Of a stretch of DNA of 64,000 nucleotides, positions 12,379 through 27,000 are shown in pieces. The notes under the pieces were generated by a model. The model was given only the letters and a program-made list of their open reading frames with translations, was not told the origin of the DNA and searched no databases. Source of the stretch: Areca catechu (taxonomy: Eukaryota; Streptophyta; Magnoliopsida; Arecales; Arecaceae). Both the position numbers and the translations under genes were made by a program. Numbering within the stretch: position 1 is the stretch's first letter; each line of letters opens with the position of its first letter. Where the stretch lies: NCBI GenBank assembly GCA_021397845.1, contig CM038050.1, forward strand, positions 10,668,471-10,732,470, read 5' to 3'.

Positions 12379-14358
12379 GCTAGATTTCCTGATTCATAAC
12401 TGTGCCAATATTTTCATGATTACATACTCCCTACTCTTAAAGCATAAAAAAGGATTAGATCCAGAGGACAACCATATAAGTATATGCAGAAAAACCAAAA
12501 AGCCTTAATTCAAAAATTTTTGCAAGCAATCCATAACCATGCAACTAAGCTGAAAGTTGACAAATCAGAAGGTGTAAAGAGACAAAAGGATGTCTTATAT
12601 GGCTTCTAATGGATGCCAAGATGGCATTTATTACTACCATATTTGTAAGATAGGATCTTCTGATCTAGAACCTCAGTGAGTGCTAAGGCCTCATAATCTA
12701 TCAACTCAGTTGCTGGAGTGAAAATAATCAAAACTCTCATGAATTCATATTGCTGATTGGCATGCATGTCCTTTAAGTTAGCCTATATATGGTTTCTTTT
12801 TGCAATTTTTTGGTAACAATCTTTTGAGAGAGCAAAGCATTCTATCAGATAAATGGCAGACTTATGTTCCTTGACTTGCTTCTTTCAAGGGGGCGATGGG
12901 GGACATCTCTAGCCTCATGCGAAGAAAATATCTCTTTTTACAAATTTGTCCTTTCCCTCCTTTCCCATGAATCCTGATAATAGGACAGTGTATTAATTAT
13001 TTGTGAACCAGCCAGCATTAAGTCTCTTACTTTCTTGTTTCCCTTGAGATGTTAGCTAACTTTAGGGCATGGTTCATATATAAGTAAATTTATCAGTTAC
13101 GATAGTTCGAATACAACCATTTCCTCTTGATGCATAGAAATAACAAAGAGAGTATCAAAAGTATAATAAGAGATTTGAGATCAAGTTATATTTATCATTT
13201 AGTATGCTTTTTTGTTTACTTCCATAATCTTTTCAATTAAAAGACTTCAAAAAACCGAGTGGCATCGTAAGTTTATCAATTGTGAATTCTTTGTGACAAA
13301 TGAGGGAACCTTGAAATCTCTTATACGACCAGCATTCCCATTTCACAAAAAACAATAAAGAAAGCGTATTCTTAAAAACACTAATTCAAAAAACAGAACA
13401 TTACTAGAAACACGAAATATAATTTAAAACTGTCATCATCGCTGAGAATATAGGACGACAGCAGCATCGAATCAATAGAACGCAAATAGATGAAATATCT
13501 CAAAATACCTGCAACTACAAGAAGTGGAGAGATAAAGTAAGGAATATCAACACTAACACGAACCTAATTCCCATGAAACCATTACTTTTTGGATCTTCAC
13601 CATTACGATGGCGCGCATGATAGCGAAGGACTTGAAACTTTCCGTTCTTCTCCTTCTCTGGAAATCCTGGAGGGTTACGGCGGCTGGAGCTACGAAGAGG
13701 GAGGGTTTTGCTCTGTCTGAATTCTTGGAATCATCATTATGGGCTATTCTCGGTCTAGAACTGAGATCGCCAAAAGTCCCCAGAAGTCGAGAACCGTGGC
13801 ATCTTGCCTTTAGCCCAACCAAACGCGTTTGGCCTCCGTTTTAAGTTTAGACCGCTCTGTTTTTGATGTGAGCTGATATCAATGGTCATTTCAAGTTATA
13901 AGCCTTCGATCCACGTATAAATGAGCAATAAATAAATATATAAATAAATATAATTAGGTTTATAGAAAAGATAGAGTTCTATGTAAAAAAAAGTATAGCT
14001 GTCCATAGCTGTCCACGGGTGGTAAATATTGCGAAGATGCAATGCAGGTATTTCGTCCAGAGTTAACTAGTTATACTCTAAGAAGATTTTGTTAAATATA
14101 TCATTTAAAAAATATATATATTTATAAATTTTGAAGATATTTAAAATTTAATTTTTTATGATATATGTAACAAAATATTTTAATATAATAAAAAAAATAA
14201 AATCAAAATACAACAAAATTTGGAATGCTTATAATTCTGACAAAATTCGATTCCCGTAAAAAATAATTGAATCTTCCGCTCACAACTCGAAAACTAATAT
14301 CTTTATATTAATTGGTGACACGATCTTGAATGAATGCTAATTAATTCATCTTCAATCT

Positions 14359-14359
14359 A

Positions 14360-14411
<52 letters not shown>
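14359..14411. repeat. (AAT)n microsatellite
   Basis: About 17 tandem AAT units, uninterrupted. Confidence 0.95.
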
Positions 14412-15549
14412 TATTATTTGAGTGACAGAGGGAGAGTATGTTTGAGGGGAGAAAAAGAGAAAGAAACCAATTTTTGAAAGCTCTTCTATCATCTTGAGGA
14501 GCTTATTTATAAATTTATTTAAAAAAAAAATGCAAAAATTTTTTAATTAGCCATTAAAGTGTATTAAAAATAATAAATTACATAAATAGATGCAGAACGG
14601 TCAAATAGCTGCCCGTGTAGAGGGTGCATGCTTGTGCTCGTGCGTGGGTTCGCGTGAAGAGAAGAATTGTGTGCTTGTTGGGGGGGAGGGGGAGTTTTGA
14701 AACTCCCGATAAGCAATAACAGATTTTAGATATTGTAGAGAGTAAGGCACTCACATAACACATTTTAGCTATATTTTTTTATATAAAATCCTAAATTAGT
14801 ATCAGCATGGACTTAGTTCGTGGCCCATGAGAATTAGAGGACATTGATTAACCTTTACTAACATTGTAGTATCCGTGAAATGATTGAATTGGATCCTTGA
14901 TTGGGAGAAGATGCTAGTGTTTAAATGAAAGAGTATACAAAGATGGGAATATTTTGGATCCTTAAATAGAGTTGGGGAATATAAATAACATCTTTTTGCT
15001 AACTTATTGGATGAAGTCATGGGTTATTACATAAGTGTAAATTTACTAGTTATCTCGCTAGCCACCTGAATATTGGTGAGATTTGAATCCAATATTTGAA
15101 CAAGCATTGCAATTCAATAACTTTATCATAAACAATCACAGATATATCATATGCCATCTATCTTAATTTTCTACACTGTCTGTTTTATATATCAAGTTAT
15201 ATATCAAAAAAAACTTTTATTTAATTGAAACTTATAATTTTATTGCTTCCTCTCGAACATGCACGAGTTCTGAGCAAGAGAGAAACAATGGTAGCCCGGA
15301 AAAATCACTCATAAAAAACTTTTATAAAAATTCCACAATTATTTTGTACCAATCACTAATTCACTTGCATCCCAAAAAAATAAAAAGCCACATAGTTGCC
15401 TTGCACCAATTAAATTTTCATTAAGTGGCACATTTTTCATGATGCCAATTCAAAGAGAGATGCAAATACATGACACCAAGTGACCTTTCGCTGATATTAT
15501 TAAAATATTTAAATATTTCTATCATCTAATATGCATGCTAAAATGAAGG

Positions 15550-15591
<42 letters not shown>
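15550..15591. repeat. (TA)n microsatellite
   Basis: An uninterrupted TA run of about 42 bases. Confidence 0.95.
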
Positions 15592-15594
<3 letters not shown>

Positions 15595-16949
15595 TATAAA
15601 TTAAAATAGAGGTTTTGCTTATGCTAAACTCTCCACTCATCATGTGGGCATGGATACCAATGACCTGATTTAATCATTTTTACATTTCATATTATCATTA
15701 ACAAGATGAAAGTCATATATTAATTAAATCAATCTATTAATTAAAACCATACATTAGTTAATTGTAGACTATGATATAATATTATTTAAATCATTCTTAC
15801 ATTCTACATTATCATTAATGAGGTGAAATTCATGTATTAATTAAATCAGCAAGATAAGAGTTGATAATGAAGATGTATACAAGCTATAGAAGGATGGTTT
15901 TTAATTTATCAGATAAGCAATGTAATAATTTTACGAAAGACTTATATAACCATTGGAAAAAATATATCTAACATTCACAATTTGTTTAATATAACATAGC
16001 AATTATACATGTCAAAAATACATGTAAAATAAATATATTTTTAATTTATTATAAAAATATTTTTAATATAAAATTATATATTTATAATTTAGTTTTAACT
16101 CAAACTAGAGCAAATCGGCACATCTATGCTCTTGAAATTTGGAGCAATTTATACATTAGCCCGTTTCTGTATAATTAACTTGATGTCTTCAAGTAACACC
16201 TAATAAGTTCAAGCAATTTATACATTAGTATTTTATTAATTTATGTTGCATTAAAAAATTTTCAAACGTAATACTTTATATTTTTATTAAAGCAAGATGG
16301 ATCGTGATCTTATTATTTTATTAAATTAATAGATATATATACATTGATAATATATTGTAATATTAACATAAAAATTTATTTAAAAATTATTTTATGTTTG
16401 TTATGCATTTTATTATATTTAGTCTATATTGCATTTCAAGAATAAATGAAAAAAAGAAGAAAAATTATATATTTGGATAGGGATGGGCACAGGTCGGTTA
16501 ACCAAATCATTATTCTATTTTTAAAATCAAACCAGTCATATTAATTTTATAAAAAATCAAATTAAAATCAGATCGATTAACTAGTCGGAACCATTTAATT
16601 TCTCAGTTTCTAAACTTTTTCTATATATAAAACATGTTTTAAATTACAATCCATAAAACAAATTAGCTGCACTAAAAATCTTTCTAATATTAAATTTATT
16701 ATTAATTTCAAATATAAAACTAATTTTTTTCATGATTATAATTTTTTTAAAAATAAAATATAATAAAATATTTTAATATAAATAAATGCTAAATTTGAAA
16801 TAGAACTGATCAATTTGATTAATAAAAAATTTGAACCTACTCAAAATAATATTTTAGTTTGACTCGATATTGTTTTGGTTCTGTATACCCACTCCGGTAT
16901 CGTATTGGATAAGTCATATGGCAGTGTTGGTAACCATCCATGCATTTTA

Positions 16950-17100
16950 CCACTGGTGAGTGGTGCAGTTGGTTGTGAGAAAAGTCTCACAACCAACTGG
17001 CAGGGGTTCGAGTCTTGGTTTAGACATATTTTGATGAGAAAGTCCGGGAATAAAATAAAAAATAAAAAAATAGTCCAAAAATAAAATAAAAAAAAATTAA
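16950..17100 (+). mobile_element. tRNA-derived SINE-like unit
   Basis: A box-A-like pol III signal, TGGTGCAGTTGG (16961-16972), is followed 44 bases later (start to start) by a box-B-like signal, GGTTCGAGTC (17005-17014). An A-rich tail follows (about 17043-17100). This is the layout of a plant tRNA-derived SINE. Between the boxes lies a perfect 13-bp stem (GTTGGTTGTGAGA and its complement) with a 4-base loop, unlike a normal tRNA. I did not find a clear target duplication. It is too diverged to be a functional tRNA gene. Confidence 0.55.
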
Positions 17101-17133
17101 TAAAATAATCCTGTAACCCCTGTTGGTGGCAGT

Positions 17134-17440
17134 GAAAAAGTTAGAATTTATTATCGTTCACTCGATTTATACCTGAAAAAGTTAGGAATTTATTATCGTT
17201 CACTCAATTTATACCAGTGATAATCAGGTTAACCTACTCATCTTCGTCACTCGATTTATACCTGAAAAAGTTAGGAATTTATTATCGTTCACTCGATTTA
17301 TATCAGTGATAGTCAGGTTAACCTACTCATCTTCGGGTAGAAACGGTTACGAAAAAATTAATATGCATCGTGTATCAGGTTAATGTACTCATCTTCGGGT
17401 AGGAAACAGTTACAAAAAAATTAATATATATCATGTATCA
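17134..17440. repeat. Degenerate tandem repeat upstream of F2KP
   Basis: A block starting GAAAAAGTTAGGAATTTATT occurs at about 17134, 17175 and 17264. A second block (CAGGTTAACCTACTCATCTTCG-like) recurs at about 17226, 17315 and 17377. The longest period is about 89 bases. The array ends roughly 600 bp before the kinase/phosphatase start codon, so it sits in the distal promoter. Confidence 0.8.
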
Positions 17441-17849
17441 AACATTCCTTGACTAAAATGGAAGACCATCTGAAGCGGCCCCGCCGGGATCTAACTCCTC
17501 TTCCCTCACAAAACCATCCATGCTTTTTCCGAAACGTTTCGCAAGTGGATTTTCCTTTTTTTTACCTGTTTTTTTCCCTCCAATGGCCACGGAGCTTACC
17601 GGGTCGCGTACCATACGTACCGGAAATTTGGAGTACAAAAGTCGGCGATGGTTGCCGACCTCACGAGAATTTTTTTTTTTTTTTGGTACGTTTTCAGATA
17701 TGGGAGCGTCTTTGTAACGATCGATCCTAAGAAACCATACCAATGTTGTTCGGTGGATCCGAAGCGATCGCGACGTCCATGCCCCACCCACTTCCCCCCT
17801 CCCAGCGCCCGCGCCCTCCCCCCATCCATCGAACCCCCCGGCTGAGAGA

Positions 17850-18047
17850 CTATCCATCCCCCTCCCATCGCCATCGCTCCCTCTCCCTCCCCCTCCCCCT
17901 CCCCCTCCCCCTCCCCCTCTCGTATTCAACCCGTCTCTCTACCACCCAAAACATCCCAAACCCTATCCTTTATATCCCCTCATCCCCTCTCAGTCTCTCT
18001 CCTCCATCTCTCAACACCCATTTTTTCCTTAAAGCTAACAAGAAAGG
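17850..18047 (+). promoter_or_regulatory. C/T-rich core promoter and 5' leader of F2KP
   Basis: A polypyrimidine stretch with repeated CCCTCC units (17880-17920) leads to a possible TATA element (TTTATATC, about 17968). A CT-rich leader follows, and the ATG sits in a purine-rich context (AAGAAAGGATGG). CT-rich leaders are common for housekeeping plant genes. The transcription start is inferred, not seen. Confidence 0.5.
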
Positions 18048-21000
18048 ATGGGGACGAGCGCCTCCAAGAACCCAGACAGCTCCCATGGCGGACGGGAGGG
18101 CGGCGGCCAGCTCTACGTGTCGCTCAAGATGGAGAACTTCAAGATCAGAGGCGACCTCGTCCCCTATGTCTACGGCTCCGGCACCATCATCGGCTCTTGG
18201 GACTCCTCCAAAGCCGTATCATCCAATCTCTTCTCTCTTTCTTGATCATCTCTTCTCTCCAAAATTCTAACGGATTCTGGTATTTAATCCTCCAGCTCTC
18301 CATGGAACGGGAATCGGCATCGATGTGGGAGCTCGGCTTCGTGGTCCCCTCCAATCACGGTATATCTCCTTTCTTTGACACATGAAGATTGATTTGTTTT
18401 ATTCTCAATCTCGAGGTTTAGTTACGTGGTTTTATGCTTTCTTGAATCTTATATGTGAAGAAACGCTGGATTTCAAGTTCTTGTTGAAGCCCAAGTACAG
18501 CAACTCGCCGTGCGTGGTGGAGGAGGGCCCGAACCGGCTGCTGACAGGAGGGACGCTGGAGGGGGATGCAAGGTCGGCTCTGTTCAAGTTGAGTGGGGAT
18601 GAGGATGTGCTTGAGTACCGGGTCTTTATTAAGGCGGATATTGTGTCACCATTTGATCTTGCGGCGAGCTGGAGGGCGTATCAGGAGAACCTCCAGCCAT
18701 CGAGGGTACGTGGGATTCCGGATGTCACTATCAATGTGGCGCCTGACGCTGGATTCGAGGTTTGGGTTCACTCTGTTGCCTGAATTTTTGATATTCCTTT
18801 CTTCTTACTTATCGTGGACTTCATCCTTGTGTTTGTAGAATTGTGGATGTACAGTTAATTGTAATATAATTCTATATTATTAGCCGTGGTCCTGCTGAAT
18901 CTTAAAGAAGAATAGAGGGGTGATAAAAATGGGCGAGAATATAACGGAAACAACGAATTCTTAATTTTGAGGGAGCACATGATTGAATTAGAGGTAGGCT
19001 GCATATATATTTTACATAATCCTTTGATTCAGGGATTATCGTATGTGACTCTTGTGCAAACTTCGTGAATGCTAACCAAGGCAGCTGACAAAAATTTTAA
19101 ATCAAACTTTCCACAGGTGCAGTAGCCTGTAACCATTCAGGGCTTGTAATACAAAGTTTGAAGTCTAAAAGGAATCTAATCTTAAACCATCTTCAAATGC
19201 AGCCATAACTATTTAGTTGCAAGAAGGTTTTATCATCATTTTTTCAATAAATTTAAGCACTTCATTATGCTCGTTAACTATTGGGGACTAATCAAGGCAA
19301 TTTTCTAGATCTCCGATGATTTTGACAAGGGGATATTTAACATTTTCCTTCTTTCCTATGTACAATCCCATTCTAAGGACCTTGGTATCGGTGATTAATC
19401 ATTTATCATGACTGCCATATAGCATTTTTTTTATCTCCCCCAATAAATAATGTATAATATTTTATCAATTGCTATGGTCATCCACTTCTCTCTTTAATAC
19501 TTATTACGAATCTATTTTCTTTTCTATTTTTGTGTTTATTATGCTTCTTGTTCAACTTCCCAACAGAATGGCTCTACAGCTAGTTTGGAGCTTGATTTAG
19601 AACACTATCTTGTTCCAGCACCAGCTGCCATCTCCGGTGTTGTTTATGCAGCTAACTTAGCAGAGACTCCAAGGTCCTTGGTTCATGCTGGTGTTTTCTC
19701 TAAAACTGATGTCCCAAGCAGTGGTTGGCATTCTTCAAGTAAAACTGGAGTTGTTTCTACTGGCCATGCCAACAGTAAAAAGGTTTTTTACATCAAACCC
19801 TTCTAATAAGTTGAGTAGTTCATTATATGGACTTTAAAATTGTGCAGTTTTAATGAATTGTCAGATATGCTTAGCTGATTTAGCAATTATTTGATAATCT
19901 ATCTGTTTTACTTTTAATAGGGTCTTTTGTTATTGCTTATAACTAACAACACGAGTTATTTTGATAAACTTGAATACTTTAAAATGTTGATTAGCACTTT
20001 CATATATTATTTTATTCAATTTAAGCAATACTCATATGTAGCCAAAGTATCCAAGACTTGTCTATTGTATTCAACTTGAGAAGCATCATGCATAGGAATC
20101 CAATATGCAATGAGGGGTTTTGGGGCAGTTGCACCACAAAAGGAGGATGGGTGCAGCTTTGTTTGTAAACTAATAAGAAAATGATGCTTGAGCATTCTAA
20201 TGTTACACATCAATGACATGATGCTACTAGAGTAAATGGGAAAGTTAGTGATGATTATACTATGTTCATTGTTTCTACTGTAGGATATTGAGGTCACCAT
20301 TGAAGATTCTACAAAATCTTTTCCAGCTTCTTGTATGGTTGAGTCAAAATCAGTTGGAACATTTTCGCCCTTGCAAAAGCTGCAGGATAGTCAAAGGGGA
20401 CTCTTTGTTGATAGAGGTGTGGGCTCTCCTAGGCTTGTCAAATCAGCTAGTGCAAGTGCATTCACAAGTGATCTAGGGTTGGACTCTGAAGCAAAGGTTT
20501 GTTCAGTCCAAAATAACCTTGCTACTTATTCATTACTTGGAAAAAAAATATTAGATAAAGATGTACATATTTTTTTTCTAGATGTTAATTTCTCTTGTGG
20601 TCCCAGTTTTTTTTTTTTTTTTAAAATCATAGCTTTTCTAACCTGTGAGAGTCAAATTAGGTTGGGTGCCTTGGCATGGATACAACAATTTTTAGCATGT
20701 TCTCCTTGTTTCAGCTTCATGAAGTTTCCACTTGCACGTTCACCTCCTTGAGTCTATCTGATATTAAATTTACACTGAGGATTCTTATGCTCTCATCTTT
20801 TGTACAAATTGTTAGAAGGACATGCCAGCAGCAGCTGGAGCCGTTGCTGCAGCAGCTGTAGCTGATCAGATGCTTGGACCAAAGGAAGATCGACGATTGG
20901 CAATTGTGTTGGTAATATGATTTAGAATAAATTAAACTTTTGTTTCCTGGCAATTATGTGTTTTTCTCATGCTATTTCAAGTAATATATTGGTGTAAACA

Positions 21001-24000
21001 CACATATAATACTGCAATCCAGTTGATAATTCTGTATGGATAACAACAGGGAACATGCACAAATTTGATAAGACCAAATGATTAAAGCTCCCAAGAGTAA
21101 ATCCATGACTGTAGCTACAACCTTAAAACTAACTGGCATCTATCTGATTGAATATACGAATTCCAATAATTTCTGAAATTACTTTGACATTTTCCTCCAA
21201 TATCTTTTTATAACCTTATTGGATGATAAGGGAAATGTTTTCATCTACAATGGCATTTGATGTCATGTCAGGCATTAGTTTACTACATCTTTATTTCCCA
21301 TTCGTTGTAATAGTTCTAGTCTTCTGCATACAGATATTGACATTTACTTGAACAGATTTTATCCCACTTTCGTTGTTGAACAAATAATGCCACTACTTTG
21401 TCTTCATTTTTCTTGTTGTCACAAGTGCTTTCACCACAGGTTGGTTTGCCAGCTCGAGGAAAGACTTTCACTGCAGCCAAGCTTACAAGATATTTGCGAT
21501 GGTTAGGTCATGAAACTAAACATTTCAATGTGGGCAAGGTGAGTACAATAGTTTCTATTTTCAATTTTTATTCATTCAAATTTACAAAGCCAAAAGATTA
21601 TTTTGTTGCTGTTGTTCAATTAATAACAATTGCTATTATTGGTTTTGCATGAAACTGGGTTTACAGTATCGCCGACTTAAGCATGGAATGAATCAGGTAT
21701 TACAAAAAGTGTTTCCTTAAGTAAATCTTTCTCCCCTCATGACTAACGGTTTCATGAGGCATTTGTCACACGAGTGCTAGCACCCATGCTGTTAGTGCTT
21801 CATTTTTTGGTTCATGCAACTTGTCAATTTTACAACAAATACATACAGCAGCTTTATTGTGGACATGTACTATGACAAGCATATGTTTAGCAAGTTGTTC
21901 ACAACTTTTATTTGTATGCCATGCTGACCGTCACCTTTGGCTGTCAAAATTCACCTGAATTTACTGGTAGCTTGAAATAAAGTAGCCTGAAAAACTGGGT
22001 ATTAAGTTCAACAAGGAACGCAGACAAGGATGGACTGGTTCTTGGAGAAAACTTGAATGACTCGTCGCAAAAGGAAAGTTGTTTAATGGCATATTGCTGC
22101 ACTGCACAAGAATTACACCAGAAGCCTTGTTGTCAGCAAAAAATAAATACTTAGAATGATAATATCTTATACAAAATAAACAAATTATAAAGTTTTTCTC
22201 TATAATGATATGTTCATGTTATTTATACCTCAATTTGGACTTGGTTGAGGTTGGTATTGTATGCCTTATTTAGACAATAATAGTCTGTTATATAGCTTCT
22301 ATATGTCCAGAAAATATAGATAAGCAAAGCTAGTCCCAGGTGCATGTTGCAGCAGCACTTGCCTTTTTTATAGCCATCTTATTCCAGGGCCATGTGAACC
22401 TCTCTGGTGCATGTTTGGCAGATTATGTATGCATAAAGACTGAAACAACTGCTATGAATATGATAAGTTCATCAACTGAAAAAGCATTGAGGAAAATCCC
22501 TACGGTGATTGCTTTCAAGTGCTCTTTCTAGTCCTAACTTGCTTAATTGTTTGCCAACCTGTAGGTGTTTGATGTGTAGGTGTAACTAACATAACATGGA
22601 TTATCTACTACCGTTTCTTTTTTTTCTTGCATTAAATGTATAAAGCATAATAAGTTTGCATGCTGATATTATTTTTGATAATAAGTTTTCATCTTAACTT
22701 GTTACTAGCAATTCTTGTCATGTTACATTTATTTTAGATATGTCAGCTGGTTCTCCTATTTTTGTTTTTATTTTTAATCTATGTCGATGCTTTTCCTCAT
22801 GTTCTTCTATTCTAGAGTTCTCTAAAATGACAGAGGTTTCTTGATGCAGTCTGCTGATTTCTTTCGAGCAGACAATCCCGAAGGGTTGGAGGCACGCAAT
22901 GAGGTTAACATTTAGTACTTACGAATCATTAGCTTGATGGATAACAATATCACCATTTAAAAACTGAAGTTTTTTCTGTGCCTTTTGGTATGCATGCTTT
23001 TATTATTTTTGCATGTATTCCAGTTGATATCTACTATGAACAGTTACTGATATGGAGGTTCTTTCTGTGTTCTTTTTTTAATCTTTACATTTTTTGTTAT
23101 GCAAGCCTGTTTCTCTTTAAGCAATAGTCAAAAATAGGTTTTTGCTCATTTTTCTAAACATTTCACTTTTCACATGCTGATATTGTGTTTCACTAGGTTG
23201 CGGCCTTAGCAATGGATGATATGCTGGCATGGATGCAGGAAGGAGGTCAGGTAAAGTGCTGTAACTTCTTGCTGCAAATGCAATCATGGATCATTGATTA
23301 GTTCTGATTGGGTCATAGGTTGGTATATTTGATGCTACAAACAGCACCAGAAAGCGAAGAAATATGCTTATGAAAATGGCTGAAGGAAAATGCAAGGTAC
23401 TAAACTGCTAATCAAACTCATGCAACGTTGTCTATTACTTGATTGCCCTGTTTCTGTGTTGTGCCCCAAGTAGGGTGTCTGACCACTGGACCAGCCAGCC
23501 AGCTGGTGATCAAGTTTCATCTTTCGAGTTTATTTGATGAAGCATTAGATGCACCTTTTCACATTTAGTAATCTATATTTGGCATTTCTAATCAATATTT
23601 GCTATTATATTTGGAATTGATATTACTCCATGAGAACTTAGTTTACAGAATAAACAAATCCACCAGATCATGTATTTGAAGTTGCAATTATTTATGTGAT
23701 TTGCTTTAAGCCCAATAATTCTGAACATCAATTAAAAAGATGCTATTGTTGGCTTGCTTTGCTTTATTTTACCAGCTTAATTTGTGGTCAAGTTGGAATT
23801 ATTGTTTGAAAGAAGTTCGTTTTAGCTTTGAGTGATACTTCTACAATAGCTAGAAGGGGCAAATTTTAGATTACATTGACAGAGATAAGGAACGGGATAC
23901 ATTATTCTCTTGAATTTGGGCAGAACCACTTCTTCACATGCTAATACCTTGGACAAGTGTATCTCAAGACCGAAGAACTGATTAAGCATAATATAAGGTT

Positions 24001-27000
24001 GCAATAACATATGTGCCTCGGATCACATATTCAGAAGGGATTCATGTCATTAAGCTTTTGGAATATATTAGATTTATATATCCTCCTTTCATGGCATACA
24101 AACTTGAATTCACTTAAGTAAGAAAAGCAAGCAAAGAAAGTCATTTAAAAAAAGGAAAATAATCGACTCATGATGGACAATTGTCAGTATAGCATTTATG
24201 AAATCTGAATTTCTGAATCAAAAATTTGTTAACCCAGTAGAAATCACTTATTTTTTGCAAGTATAATAGCTGTGCAGATCAAAGATCTAAGTGCTGTTAT
24301 CACTGGATGTGTTGGCTGGTAGCTGGCATGCAGTGCTTGTGCCAAAACAAAAAAAATGAGGGACTTTAAATACCTTTTTCAGTTAAAAGTTAAAGAAGCC
24401 ATGCCAACCCGATGCCAGGTGCCAACAATGGCTTGGCATATGCTGACACTTGGAACCATGACATAGGTTCAATGCTGAAGAGGAATGTGCATTTAGTGGA
24501 ATTGACCCTTGTATAGGCGCTACACTTAAATGGAAAAATGGATATGCTGTGTTGCTGATCTTACTCAGATGGGGAAATTTTTATTTCTATTATAGAACAT
24601 CAAGTAGCAGGAGAGAGATGATATTTGAAAGATTCTTTGTTTCCCTCTTTTTTCTTCCAGAGTCCTTGATTGTTCTCTTGTGGATATAATCTCTTTTAGG
24701 AATGGATCAAGATTTATGACTTAAAAGGGGATGCATCTCTTGAAATATAGTTCTGCATATAGGTACCTTCATCCAATCGGTATACCTATATTATATGTTA
24801 AAAAAGGAAAATAAACTTCTGTTGACTCCTTGTTTGCATGACTGTAATATAGGAAGTTTCAATTTTCTTACGGAATTCTCAAGAGGTGAACCTTCGTACT
24901 ATGAGAATGTCTGGTATTTAACAATTTTTTTTGTCTACCTTGCAGATCATATTTTTGGAAACTATATGTAATGATGAGCGGATAATTGAAAGAAATATAC
25001 GTCTGAAAATTCAACAAAGTCCTGATTATGCAGAAGAGTGAGCAACCTTACATTTTTGCATTATCCGGGGGGATGTTTTTTCCTTCATAAGACAGTGAAT
25101 ATGATTTTGAGTTATGCTGCAGGCCGGATTTTGAAGCTGGACTACGAGACTTTAAAGAACGGTTAGCCAATTATGAAAAGGTTTAGAAATAAGCCAATAA
25201 CTTCCCTTTAATAGATGTATATATGAGCTAGCATTTTTGAATTTTAGGTGCTTATTAGATTGACATAATATATGCTCTCCTGCATAGGTGTATGAGCCAG
25301 TGGAAGAGGGTTCTTACATCAAAATGATCGATATGGTCAGTGGACAGGGTGGACAGATACAAGTAAGTTTGGTCTTCTCCTTTATTCTTTCTAAATGTTC
25401 ACAAGATCTATGTTGTGCTTGCTTGTTCTAGTCAGTTTTTTGTTAGCCGTTATCTTGCTTGAGCATATTTTATCTTCAACTGCGTTGCATAAGTCAGAAT
25501 TTTCTCTTCCTTTTCTGCAATTTAAGATACTTACATTATATAATCACCAAAGAAAAGTTTAATAATTTCTACCATACATGTCATGGCAATTTCATAGATG
25601 AATTAAAACAAAGTCTTTTAATTAATTCTGTGTCTTTTTTTTAAAAATTAGTATATCATGGCATTTCCAAAGCTGCAGTCCTCTTTCTTTTATCTTACTT
25701 CAGCCATAATTTCTTACTTTTTTATTAATAAGATTTTTGTGCTGATATTTTTGGTGCAAGAATTCCCAATCAGGGAAAGATGTTAAGTATTTTAGATGCT
25801 TAATGGAGACATTTCCTCCTCATCATGCCTAGGGCACTTGTGGGCACTTTTGCATGGACACAGATACGAGAATGTGATTTGCATATCTGCCCAGCTGCTA
25901 TCCCAGCAAGGAGGAAAGAAAGGAGATATGGGATTATGCAGAAAAATAATTTTACCTTCAATGTATATTTAAATACTGTATAGACATGAACATCAAAAGA
26001 TCTTGTTAATTAAGGCCTTCCAATATATGTTTTTCTCAATCAAACTTCTGAATTAGCAAAAGGATTTTAGAGAAAAAAAAACATATTTTGCATAGTTATT
26101 CTACTATAACATTCTTGATCAATCTCTAAAAAGAACAAAAACTCACTGCTTACATTATGATAGTGTGTTGAACTCATTGTTAGAACAATCCGACTCTCTA
26201 CCAATTTTTCAAAGTTGCAATCAGAATCCAATACAGCTATGTGTCCAACATGGATCTAGGAGTTGGACGTGTATACAGATATAAGCTTACTAATTTTCTG
26301 AAATTGTTTTAAAATACCACGTTTTTTTCGTATGAAAACATGATTACATGAAACTTTTTGATTAATTAATTCTGATGTCTGAGAAAGGTATTAATTTTGA
26401 CTGCTTATTACAATTTCCTATTTTGCCAGAGCAATTGCAATTATGATCATATTTCTTTCTTTCTTTTTTTTTTTTAATACTCAATTCCTTAATAAGCTGC
26501 ATCTGTTTATGTCAGGTCAACAACATCAGCGGTTATCTTCCAGGCCGGATTGTATTTTTCTTGGTACATTTCTACCATTTGGATGTCATCAGTTCTGCTT
26601 TACACTAATTCTCTTTTTTACGGAGGGGGTAAGAAAGGGAAGATAAACCTAGATTTTTCACAATATCTTATTTAATCGTGTTTGATTCTAACATAGATTT
26701 GTGAGTTTATATATTTGTTTATTATGGTTTATTATGTAAAAGACTTCAGTGGTTTTAAGTTAAAACATCAAACCTTTTACTCAGATTAAAAGACAATCCT
26801 ATGTTATTAAGACACTAAACCGTTGCAAGATAGATTTTTCACGATATCTTATTCAATCTCATGCTTGATTCGACCATAGGTTTGTGGGTTTATGTATTTG
26901 TTTGTTATGGTTTATGATGTAAAAGGCTTCAGTGTCTTTTAGTTAAAACATCAAATCTTTTATTTCAGTTGTGTGAAAGGACAAAACCTATGTTGGTAAG

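Larger units (their letters stand above)
12379..16940. other. Intergenic region, no gene recognised
   Basis: Mostly AT-rich. A short GC-richer island at about 13600-13850 is open on both strands (translations of up to 89 residues) but resembles no family I know. It could be an isolated 5' exon or promoter island of a minus-strand transcript. The region also holds simple repeats, listed separately. The rest shows only AT-rich non-coding sequence. Confidence 0.5.

Noticed and set aside
13553..13844. Overlapping open frames on both strands in a GC-richer island
   Set aside because: No recognised domain, no downstream exons identified. Possibly a promoter or 5' exon but not supportable.
16961..17030. 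Possible tRNA gene
   Set aside because: Pol III boxes are present but the sequence cannot form a cloverleaf; the middle is a simple hairpin, so I call it SINE-like.
17453..17929. Minus-strand open frame of 158 codons with a poly-glycine start
   Set aside because: It is the complement of the CT-rich F2KP leader. The glycine run comes from the CCCTCC repeats and there is no domain.
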